9,393 nucleotides of DNA from Fen-999 sp964469455 (GTDB lineage: Bacteria > Pseudomonadota > Gammaproteobacteria > Burkholderiales > Rhodocyclaceae), in contig CAYXZX010000109.1 of assembly GCA_964469455.1 (NCBI GenBank), positions 1 through 9,393 on the forward strand. The letters run 5' to 3'. Shown piece after piece: positions 1-5,460 of the stretch (within the stretch, counting starts at the first letter, position 1; each line of letters starts with the position of its first letter). The translations under genes were made by a program, and so were the position numbers. Below the pieces are notes generated by a model. The model ran no database searches. It was not told where the DNA came from and saw nothing but the letters and a program-made list of their open reading frames with translations.

Positions 1-697
1 GGTTGGTGATGCGCGACCAGAGGATCGGGTGCATCTCGGCCATGTTCGAGCCCCAGAGCACGAAGGCATCGGCATGCTCGGCATCATCGTAGCAGCCCAT
101 CGGCTCGTCGATGCCAAAGGTGCGCATGAAGCCGGCCACGGCCGAGGCCATGCAGTGACGCGCGTTCGGATCGATGCTGTTGGAGCGGAAGCCGGCCTTC
201 ATCAGCTTGGCGGCGGCATAGCCCTCGAATACCGTCCACTGGCCGGAACCGAACATCGCCACACCGCGCGGGCCCTGGTTCGGGTCCTTCAGCGTGGCCT
301 TGACCTTCTCGGCCATGATGTCGAAGGCTTGGTCCCAGCTGATCGGCTGGAATTCGCCGTTCTTGTCGAACTTGCCGTCCTTCATGCGCAGCAGCGGCCG
401 TGTCAGACGGTCCTGGCCATACATGATCTTCGACAGGAAATAGCCCTTGACGCAGTTCAGGCCCTTGTTCACGGGCGCATCGGGATCACCCTGGGTCGCC
501 ACGACGCGGCCGTCCTTGACACCCACCAGCACGCCGCAGCCGGTGCCGCAATAGCGGCAAACGCCCTTGTCCCAGCGCACGCCATCCTTGCTGCCCGTCT
601 GTGCAATTGCCTGGGCTGCGGGTATCGACATCCCGGCAACGCCGGCTGCCGCTGATATCGCGCTGGCCTTGATGAATTCACGCCGTGTCACTTGCAT
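1..697 (-). CDS. napA: Periplasmic nitrate reductase catalytic subunit NapA (N-terminal 232 residues, cut by window edge)
   Basis: NapA is the molybdenum (bis-MGD) and [4Fe-4S] subunit that reduces nitrate to nitrite in the periplasm. Seen: the protein opens with a twin-arginine signal (T-R-R-E-F-I-K, residues 4-10) followed by an Ala/Gly-rich stretch to about residue 32. A [4Fe-4S] motif follows, with Cys47, Cys50, Cys54 and Cys82 (C-x2-C-x3-C ... C) and the family's Lys two residues after Cys82. The strongly conserved N-A-R-H-C-M-A-S stretch contains Cys182, the expected Mo ligand. The ATG at 697 has a very strong Shine-Dalgarno, AGGAGGT, five bases upstream. The gene starts 36 bases after the napD stop, in the same transcription direction, as in known nap operons. 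About 600 residues are missing because the gene leaves the window; nothing suggests a broken gene. The Tat signal implies export as a folded protein with NapD assistance. Assignment to NapA rather than assimilatory NasA rests on the Tat signal, the napD neighbour and the sequence around Cys182. Confidence 0.96.
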   Translation of the reverse strand, partial: MQVTRREFIKASAISAAAGVAGMSIPAAQAIAQTGSKDGVRWDKGVCRYCGTGCGVLVGVKDGRVVATQGDPDAPVNKGLNCVKGYFLSKIMYGQDRLTRPLLRMKDGKFDKNGEFQPISWDQAFDIMAEKVKATLKDPNQGPRGVAMFGSGQWTVFEGYAAAKLMKAGFRSNSIDPNARHCMASAVAGFMRTFGIDEPMGCYDDAEHADAFVLWGSNMAEMHPILWSRITN

Positions 698-733
698 GTC
701 AGACCTCCTTTTCGAAAGGGCATGACGCGGAGA
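698..733 (-). promoter_or_regulatory. napA ribosome binding site with small overlapping hairpin
   Basis: The napD-napA gap contains AGGAGGT (plus-strand 703-709) five bases before the napA ATG, close to an ideal Shine-Dalgarno. Directly upstream in the transcript is an inverted repeat, CCTTT-CGA-AAAGG (plus-strand 707-719). Its 3' arm shares the first three bases of the Shine-Dalgarno. A five-pair stem could slightly tune initiation, but this is only inference. Confidence 0.5.
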
Positions 734-994
734 TTAAGTTCCCAGGGGAATTTCCGCGTCTGGATTGGATTCGGTTTGGTGAAAGACCATCGAGGCCGAC
801 AGCACGCCCTCGGTCTTGTTAACAGCGTCGAATGCCTCGATCATCGCGCCATCGCTGTCGGTCTCGACGGTAATGATCATGCGCCCATCCTCACCGATCG
901 CGTGGACTTCAACGCCGGCCCGGGCAGCCAGCCGCGCTTGCACTGCCTCAGCCTGTCCGGGCCCGGGGTGTACGATGATGCTGGAGATGTTCAA
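734..994 (-). CDS. napD: NapD, chaperone for the NapA Tat signal peptide
   Basis: NapD is a small cytoplasmic protein that binds the twin-arginine signal of NapA and holds back export until the cofactors are in place. Seen: a protein of about 86 residues with the family's ferredoxin-like pattern, beginning N-I-S-S-I-I-V-H, with G-V-E-V-H-A near the middle and G-V-L-S-A-S-M-V-F-H-Q close to the C terminus. Start choice: the reading frame is open to a GTG at 1024 (96 residues). I prefer TTG at 994 because it puts the start codon directly before N-I-S-S, where family members usually begin, and because a G-rich stretch (GAGGGCGGGA) precedes it. The GTG has no visible ribosome binding site and would lie only about 11 bases from the predicted transcript start. 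The TAA stop is 36 bases before napA. No napE, napF or napK precedes it in the gap, so napD appears to be the first gene of the operon. Confidence 0.92.
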   Translation of the reverse strand: MNISSIIVHPGPGQAEAVQARLAARAGVEVHAIGEDGRMIITVETDSDGAMIEAFDAVNKTEGVLSASMVFHQTESNPDAEIPLGT

Positions 995-1024
995 TATCCC
1001 GCCCTCGATGATCGGTTGGCGCAC

Positions 1025-1158
1025 TCCGGCGCAAGCTCATCATCCTAGAACGGACGAATATCAACGACTTGACGACAGTCAAGGTTTTGGATTGTCGAGC
1101 AAAGCGCTTGGTTAATCGCCCGGCATGACGGCCCCGGTACCGCCATCTGCCCACAACA
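1025..1158 (-). other. Intergenic region between the spoT-DUF3460 operon and napDA
   Basis: About 134 bases (165 if napD starts at the TTG) separate the DUF3460 stop from napD. Apart from the FNR-type box and the candidate -10 described separately, I see an 8-base palindrome, AAGCGCTT, at 1102-1109 and a weak imperfect hairpin at 1125-1146 without a following U-run. No clear intrinsic terminator separates the two units, so read-through from spoT into nap cannot be excluded. No small gene with a plausible ribosome site is visible here. Confidence 0.5.
1035..1082 (-). promoter_or_regulatory. FNR/DNR-type box and candidate promoter for napDA
   Basis: Seen: at 1069-1082 lies TTGAC-N4-GTCAA, with two perfect five-base inverted half-sites that fit the Crp/Fnr-superfamily consensus (FNR TTGAT-N4-ATCAA; DNR/NNR-type sites often carry GTCAA). 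On the minus strand a -10-like hexamer TAGGAT lies at 1047-1042, which would put transcript start near 1035. The box centre (1075.5) then lies at about -40.5, the spacing expected of a class II activated promoter (-41.5), so no good -35 hexamer is needed. The predicted leader to the TTG start of napD is about 41 bases. Inference: oxygen- or nitric-oxide-responsive induction of periplasmic nitrate reductase. Which regulator binds (FNR, DNR, NNR or other) cannot be told from the site alone. Confidence 0.75.
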
Positions 1159-1347
1159 CTAGTTGGCGTCGTAGTAATAAGCCTTTTGCGGCACGCAGGC
1201 CTCGGTCAGGCGGCACTGTTCGTTCTCGTCCCGCGGAGGTTTGTCCCACCAGAGCGCCCGCCCGGATTTCTGGACCTGGCGTTCCTCCGGATGCTTTTCC
1301 AGCCACTCACGCATCCACTTGGTATGTTCCGATTCGTACAAGGCCAT
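1159..1347 (-). CDS. DUF3460 family small protein
   Basis: This is a 62-residue protein of unknown function. Seen: it opens M-A-L-Y-E-S-E-H-T-K-W-M-R-E-W-L and carries G-R-A-L-W-W-D-K-P in the middle and V-P-Q-K-A-Y-Y-Y-D at the end. These are the hallmark stretches I recognise from DUF3460, a short family found in Betaproteobacteria. There is no signal peptide or membrane segment; it is charged, rich in Glu, Lys and Arg, with a helical N-terminal half and an aromatic C-terminal half. Two cysteines (in C-R-L-T-E-A-C) are present, but no metal motif is evident. The ATG at 1347 is preceded by GGGAG, and the gene begins 12 bases after the spoT stop, so it is most likely the last gene of the yicC-gmk-rpoZ-spoT operon. 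No function can be assigned; its position suggests only that it is expressed together with spoT. Confidence 0.85.
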   Translation of the reverse strand: MALYESEHTKWMREWLEKHPEERQVQKSGRALWWDKPPRDENEQCRLTEACVPQKAYYYDAN

Positions 1348-1359
1348 GCCGCGCTCCCG

Positions 1360-3585
1360 TCAATCCTTGGTTCTGTTGATCCGCACCACCTCGGGAATCC
1401 GCCGAACCCGGCGCATGATCCTCGCAAGATGATCGCGATCGGCCACCTGAAGCGTGAAGTATAGCGATGTCGTGGCGCTGCGATCGTCATCCATGCTGAT
1501 GTTGGCGATGTTCGATTCCTCCTCGGCCATGGCAGCGGCGATCTTGGCGAGGACACCTCGCTGATTTTCCGCCACGACATGAAGTCCGATTTCGAAGTTG
1601 CCTCGCACCTCTGGTTCCCAATCGACATCGACCCAGTCATTGCGTTCGCCGCGCAGCTTTGCCAGCGAGCTACAGTCGTGCGTGTGCACGACCAAGCCCT
1701 GCCCCTTGCGGATCATGCCGATGATCGGATCGCCCGGAATGGGCCGGCAGCACTTGGCCAGCTGCACGGCGACACCTTCGGTACCGCGAATCAGGATGGC
1801 GCTCGACCGAACCTCGCCGGCCGAACCGAGCGGTTCCTGGCGGTCGCGCAATTCCACCAGCCGGCGAGCGACGATGGCCGCCAAACGCACGCCCAAACCA
1901 ATGTCGGTCAACACCTGTTCCCTGCTCCGGGGACCGGATTCACGCAGGAAGCGATCCCAAGTCGCCGCGTCGACATCCCCGCTTGCCGCGCCGCTGGCGC
2001 GCAGGGCCTGGCCGAGCAAGCTCTCTCCCAGCGCGATGGATTCGCCCTGTTGCTGTGTCTTGAGGAAATGGCGAATCTGGGCCCGCGCCTTGCCTGTCAC
2101 GACGAAGGCAAGCCATGCGGGGTTCGGGCTTGCCGCCAGCGCCGTGATGATCTCGACGCGATCGCCATTACGCAATTCCGTGCGCAGGGGCATGGATTCG
2201 AAATTGATGCGACAGGCGACGCACCGGTTGCCGATATCGGTATGAACCGCATAGGCGAAATCCACCGGGGTGGCGCCGCGCGGCAGCGCCAGGATCTTGC
2301 CGCGCGGAGTGAAAACGTAGACTTCGCCGGGAAAAAGATCGACCTTGACATGCTCGAGGAACTCGGCGGAGTCGTTCGACGCCGACTGGAGTTCCAGCAA
2401 CGACTGCAGCCACTTGTGGGTTTCCTGCTGCAGGTCCGAGAGGCTGTGTTCGTTCTTGTATAGCCAATGCGAGGCAACGCCCGACTCGGCCACATGATTC
2501 ATCGCCGCCGTGCGTATCTGCGCCTCGACCGGCGTGCCATAGGGCCCGATCAGCGTCGTGTGCAGGGACTGATAACCGTTCGCCTTGGGAATCGCGATGT
2601 AGTCCTTGAACTTCCCGGGCACCGGCTTGTAGAGTCCGTGCAAGGCCCCGAGGGCCAGATAGCAGGTCGGCACGTCCTTGACGATGATGCGAATGCCGTA
2701 GATGTCGAGCACCTGGGAAAAAGTCAGGTGCTTCTCGCGCATCTTGCGATAGATGCCGTAGAGGTGCTTCTCGCGACCGAACACCTCGGCCTCGATGCCC
2801 GCTTCCGGGAGGCGCGACTTGATCGCCGCCATGATCTTGCCGACCACTTCGCGCCGGTTGCCGCGTGCCTGCCGAACCGCCTTGACGAGCACGCGGTATC
2901 GCACGGGATAGAGATGGCGGAACGACAACTCCTGAAGTTCCCGGTAGAGGCCGTTGAGGCCCAGCCGGTTGGCGATCGGCCCGTAAATTTCGAGCGTCTC
3001 GCGGGCAATGCGGCGGCGCTTGTCCGGCCGCACGGCGTCGAGCGTGCGCATGTTGTGCAGCCGGTCCGCGAGCTTGATCAGGATGACGCGCACGTCGCGA
3101 GCCATGGCCAGAAGCATCTTGCGGAAGTTCTCGGCCTGCGCTTCCTCGTAGGACTGGTTCTCGATGCGGTCGAGCTTGGAGACGCCGTCCACGAGTTCGG
3201 CCGCCGTCTTGCCGAAGCGTTCCGCCAGTTGCGCCTTGGTGATCGCCGTGTCCTCCATGACGTCATGGAGGAGCGCCGCCATCAGCGCCTGCGCGTCGAG
3301 CCGCCAGCCCGCGAGCGTCCCGGCAACCGCCAGCGGATGCGAGACATAAGGGTCGCCGCTGACGCGATACTGGCCGCGATGGGCTTCCGCCGAGAACGTG
3401 TAGGCCGCCTCGACCTGGGTTGCGTCGTCGGGTTTCAGGTACGCCCGGATTTCGGCGCGGAAGCGATCGAGGTCTTCCGCGAGATCGATCGGCGGATGCA
3501 TGTCCGCCGACAGGATAGGCTGCTCGTCGCTTTCAGCGAACCTCGGCGCGAACAATTGCGGCGAAGACGGGAACACGGCCGCCAT
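1360..3585 (-). CDS. spoT: Bifunctional (p)ppGpp synthetase/hydrolase SpoT (RelA/SpoT family)
   Basis: Makes and degrades the stringent-response alarmone (p)ppGpp; cytoplasmic. Domains seen in 741 residues: an HD hydrolase at about 60-200 with H-D-V-M-E-D (His107, Asp108, Glu111, Asp112) and K-L-A-D-R-L-H-N-M-R (171-180), so hydrolysis looks intact; a synthetase at about 240-370 with R-E-K-H-L-Y-G-I-Y-R, G-K-F-K-D-Y-I-A-I-P-K (324-334) and catalytic Glu354 in V-E-A-Q-I-R-T; a TGS domain at about 415-481; a conserved-cysteine zinc-finger-like segment (Cys612, Cys613, His634, Cys638); and a C-terminal ACT domain at about 666-741. The C terminus closely resembles E. coli SpoT as I recall it. The motif normally RxKD in bifunctional enzymes reads K-F-K-D (325-328), still basic and unlike the ExDD of RelA-only enzymes. 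The ATG at 3585 gives about 39 residues more than E. coli SpoT (702); Met29 (3501) is a plausible alternative, and neither has a strong ribosome site. The gene lies 29 bases after rpoZ, as in the gmk-rpoZ-spoT order of E. coli. Confidence 0.96.
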   Translation of the reverse strand: MAAVFPSSPQLFAPRFAESDEQPILSADMHPPIDLAEDLDRFRAEIRAYLKPDDATQVEAAYTFSAEAHRGQYRVSGDPYVSHPLAVAGTLAGWRLDAQALMAALLHDVMEDTAITKAQLAERFGKTAAELVDGVSKLDRIENQSYEEAQAENFRKMLLAMARDVRVILIKLADRLHNMRTLDAVRPDKRRRIARETLEIYGPIANRLGLNGLYRELQELSFRHLYPVRYRVLVKAVRQARGNRREVVGKIMAAIKSRLPEAGIEAEVFGREKHLYGIYRKMREKHLTFSQVLDIYGIRIIVKDVPTCYLALGALHGLYKPVPGKFKDYIAIPKANGYQSLHTTLIGPYGTPVEAQIRTAAMNHVAESGVASHWLYKNEHSLSDLQQETHKWLQSLLELQSASNDSAEFLEHVKVDLFPGEVYVFTPRGKILALPRGATPVDFAYAVHTDIGNRCVACRINFESMPLRTELRNGDRVEIITALAASPNPAWLAFVVTGKARAQIRHFLKTQQQGESIALGESLLGQALRASGAASGDVDAATWDRFLRESGPRSREQVLTDIGLGVRLAAIVARRLVELRDRQEPLGSAGEVRSSAILIRGTEGVAVQLAKCCRPIPGDPIIGMIRKGQGLVVHTHDCSSLAKLRGERNDWVDVDWEPEVRGNFEIGLHVVAENQRGVLAKIAAAMAEEESNIANISMDDDRSATTSLYFTLQVADRDHLARIMRRVRRIPEVVRINRTKD
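3251..3272. repeat. 22-base perfect palindrome inside spoT, over the hydrolase motif
   Basis: Both strands read TCCTCCATGACGTCATGGAG plus GA, a perfect inverted repeat with no spacer. On the spoT strand it spans the codons for L-L-H-D-V-M-E-D, including the HDxxED hydrolase motif. It lies in coding sequence and is most simply a product of codon choice, but it could form a stem of about nine pairs in RNA or a cruciform in DNA. No known protein binding site is implied. Confidence 0.7.
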
Positions 3586-3614
3586 GGTCAGTGGTGTCCC
3601 GTCCGCTCACATGG

Positions 3615-3821
3615 CTAGGCCTGGCCGCGGTTGAGGATCTCCAGCCCGACCTTGCCGGCGGCGACTTCGCGCAGGGCAATCACCGTCGCCTTGTCACGAT
3701 CCGCATCCACCATCGGCGTGCTGCCCATGGTCAGTTGCCGGGCGCGGTAGGTGGCCGCCAAGGTCAACTCGAAACGGTTGCTAATCCTCTTCATGCAATC
3801 ATCGACGGTAACGCGGGCCAT
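3615..3821 (-). CDS. rpoZ: RNA polymerase omega subunit RpoZ
   Basis: Omega assists assembly and stability of RNA polymerase by binding the beta-prime subunit, and in E. coli it forms part of a ppGpp binding site. Seen: a 68-residue protein opening M-A-R-V-T-V-D-D-C-M, then F-E-L-T-L-A-A-T-Y-R-A-R-Q-L, and D-K-A-T-V-I-A-L-R-E-V-A-A-G-K, all classical omega features. It is slightly short for the family (about 70-90) but complete. I chose the ATG at 3821 because the conserved M-A-R-V-T-V begins there and AAGGA lies nine bases upstream; a TTG at 3839 in the same frame would add six residues the family lacks. It sits between gmk (18-base gap) and spoT (29-base gap). The physical link between an omega gene and the enzyme that makes ppGpp is conserved in many Proteobacteria. 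Confidence 0.96.
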   Translation of the reverse strand: MARVTVDDCMKRISNRFELTLAATYRARQLTMGSTPMVDADRDKATVIALREVAAGKVGLEILNRGQA

Positions 3822-3839
3822 GGGCTGTATCCTTCTCAA

Positions 3840-4457
3840 TCATTGTTCAAGAAAATGAAACATCTCGGGCAAAGCCGCCCGCTGACTCGTCAGGCGCAAT
3901 CGCGCCGCACGCACGACGGCCGCCAGATCGTCGCCAGCCGTTTGCAAGTCTTTGTTGATTATAACGAAATCGAACTCGCCAACGTGGCGCATTTCGCCGA
4001 GCGCCGCTGCCACGCGCCGCTGGATCACCTCCTCGGCATCCTGGCCCCGGTCACGCAGCCGCCGTTCCAGCTCGGCGGTCGACGGCGGCAGGATGAAGAT
4101 GGTCGTCGCCGCCGGAAACAATCGGCGCACCTGCTGGGCGCCCTGCCAGTCGATTTCCAGCAGCATGTCACATCCGGCCTGCATCTGCGACTCGATCCAG
4201 ACGCGCGAAGTGCCGTAGAAATTGCCATGCACCTCGGCCCATTCGATGAACTCGCCACGGTCGCGCATGGCGCAGAAAGCCGCGATGTCCACGAAGTGAT
4301 ACTCGCGGCCGTCCTGCTCGCCGGACCTGGGCGGGCGCGTCGTGCAGGAAATCGAGTGGCGCACCTGCCGGTCGCGCTCCAGCAGGAGTTTGACCAGGGT
4401 AGTCTTGCCGGCGCCGGACGGCGCGGAAACCACGAAAAGGATGCCAGGCATGCTCAT
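3840..4457 (-). CDS. gmk: Guanylate kinase
   Basis: Catalyses GMP + ATP to GDP + ADP, an essential cytoplasmic step in guanine nucleotide synthesis and recycling that feeds the GTP/GDP pool from which (p)ppGpp is made. Seen in 205 residues, normal for the family: a Walker A loop S-A-P-S-G-A-G-K-T-T (11-20); the GMP-binding stretch S-I-S-C-T-T-R-P-P-R-S-G-E followed by D-G-R-E-Y-H-F; G-E-F-I-E-W-A-E-V-H-G-N-F-Y-G-T; L-E-I-D-W-Q-G-A (Walker B-like); and R-L-R-D-R-G-Q-D in the lid region. The ATG at 4457 is preceded by GGAG at good spacing and lies only three bases after the yicC stop, so translation is probably coupled. Another Met at residue 3 could also serve as start. The stop TGA is 18 bases before the rpoZ start. 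Confidence 0.97.
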   Translation of the reverse strand: MSMPGILFVVSAPSGAGKTTLVKLLLERDRQVRHSISCTTRPPRSGEQDGREYHFVDIAAFCAMRDRGEFIEWAEVHGNFYGTSRVWIESQMQAGCDMLLEIDWQGAQQVRRLFPAATTIFILPPSTAELERRLRDRGQDAEEVIQRRVAAALGEMRHVGEFDFVIINKDLQTAGDDLAAVVRAARLRLTSQRAALPEMFHFLEQ

Positions 4458-4460
4458 CGA

Positions 4461-5348
4461 TCACTCCAGGTTCTGGACTTGCTCGCGCATCTGCTCGATC
4501 AACAGCTTGAGTTCCAGGGCGATACCGGTGACGTCCGCCGAAACGGATTTCGACGCCAGGGTGTTGGCTTCGCGGTTGAGTTCCTGCATCAGGAAATCCA
4601 GCCGCTTGCCGACCGCGCCGCCCTTGTCGACGACGCGCTGGACCTCGTCGAGATGCGTCGCCAGCCGCGCCAGTTCCTCGGCAACGTCGATGCGGGCGGC
4701 GAACAGCCCGATCTCCTGGCGGATGCGTTCCTCGTCGAGGCTCGCCACGGCCTCGCGCAGCTTGGCGGCCAAACGCTGCTGGTAATCCTCCAGCGCCTTG
4801 GACAACATCGGACCGACCTTGTCGACCAGATCGCGCATGCGCGCGACGCGGTCAACGATTGTCGCGCCCAGCTTGCCGCCTTCGCGCGCCCGACTGGCGA
4901 CGAAATCATCGATCACCGCGCCGGCCAGCGTCACGGCCTCGCCCTGCAGCAGCGCCGGGTCGAGGCCGTCGTCGCCCAGCATGCCCGGCCAGCGCAGCAC
5001 CTCGGCCACGGACAGCGGCGCGGCATCCGGCAGCGCGGCCCGCACGGCGGTTTCCAGCCGGCCAAGCTGATCCACCAGCCCCGCGTCCAGAGTCAGCTCT
5101 CGCGGCACGCCGCCCTGGCGCGGGATCAGGTGGAGGCGGCACTCGACCTTGCCGCGATGGATGCGCGCCGCCAGCAGTTCGCGCAGCGGCATCTCGAGGA
5201 AACGAAGCTCGTCGCCGCAGCGAAACACGACGTCGAGAAAACGCGAATTGACGCTCTTCAGTTCAAGGTGAATCACCGCCGCGCCAACGGCGCCCGCCGC
5301 GCGGTCGCCGCTGGCATAGCCGGTCATGCTCTGGATCATGGAGGACAT
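4461..5348 (-). CDS. yicC: YicC family endoribonuclease
   Basis: YicC-family proteins carry an N-terminal YicC-like domain and a C-terminal DUF1732 domain; E. coli YicC has been reported to be an endoribonuclease. Seen: about 295 residues from the chosen start, near the family's usual 287-290. The N terminus M-I-Q-S-M-T-G-Y-A is the family signature, followed by L-E-L-K-S-V-N-S-R-F-L-D. The C-terminal end has F-L-M-Q-E-L-N-R-E-A-N-T-L-A-S-K and I-E-Q-M-R-E-Q-V-Q-N-L-E, also hallmark stretches. The frame stays open to 5489, but that would overlap the divergent kinase gene and add residues without family resemblance. The ATG at 5348 has AAGG nine bases upstream and is preferred; the ATG at 5339 (directly at M-I-Q-S) and one at 5411 are alternatives. 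It is first in the operon leading to gmk, a common pairing in Proteobacteria. Confidence 0.93.
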   Translation of the reverse strand: MSSMIQSMTGYASGDRAAGAVGAAVIHLELKSVNSRFLDVVFRCGDELRFLEMPLRELLAARIHRGKVECRLHLIPRQGGVPRELTLDAGLVDQLGRLETAVRAALPDAAPLSVAEVLRWPGMLGDDGLDPALLQGEAVTLAGAVIDDFVASRAREGGKLGATIVDRVARMRDLVDKVGPMLSKALEDYQQRLAAKLREAVASLDEERIRQEIGLFAARIDVAEELARLATHLDEVQRVVDKGGAVGKRLDFLMQELNREANTLASKSVSADVTGIALELKLLIEQMREQVQNLE

Positions 5349-5399
5349 CTTTCTGGCCTTGTCCAGCCTGTCGTCGGGCGGGACCAATGGAAACAAGGG

Positions 5400-5460
5400 G
5401 AAACGCGACATTTCAGTGTAGGCTAGCGCGCTTGGCGCCGGCACTACAATGGCGGCCAGT
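5400..5460. promoter_or_regulatory. Divergent intergenic region with candidate -10 boxes for yicC and the kinase operon
   Basis: The gap between the divergent yicC and kinase genes must hold the promoters of both blocks. Seen: TACAAT at 5445-5450 on the plus strand (one mismatch to TATAAT) and TACACT on the minus strand (5420-5415). Neither has a convincing -35 at 16-18 bases. If TACAAT is real, transcription starts near 5457, which would favour the second kinase ATG at 5470. If TACACT is real, yicC has a leader of about 60 bases. Short palindromes (GCTAGC, GGCGCC) lie between them, but I recognise no operator. Confidence 0.35.

Noticed and set aside
1125..1146. Imperfect hairpin (ATGACGG/CCGCCAT) as terminator of the spoT-DUF3460 operon
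   Set aside because: One mismatch in a seven-base stem and no U-run after it in the direction of transcription, so it does not qualify as an intrinsic terminator.
948..1154. Short minus-strand open frame overlapping the 5' part of napD
   Set aside because: It runs across the predicted promoter and through napD in another frame, has no ribosome site or family resemblance, and does not look like NapE or NapF.
2467..3618. A 383-codon open frame on the plus strand opposite spoT
   Set aside because: Antisense to the HD and synthetase domains of SpoT, with no motif of its own; it arises from codon bias.
3591..5426. A 611-codon open frame on the plus strand opposite rpoZ, gmk and yicC
   Set aside because: It is antisense to three confidently recognised genes, shows no family resemblance, and is rich in His, Arg, Gln and Ala as expected for the reverse frame of GC-rich genes.
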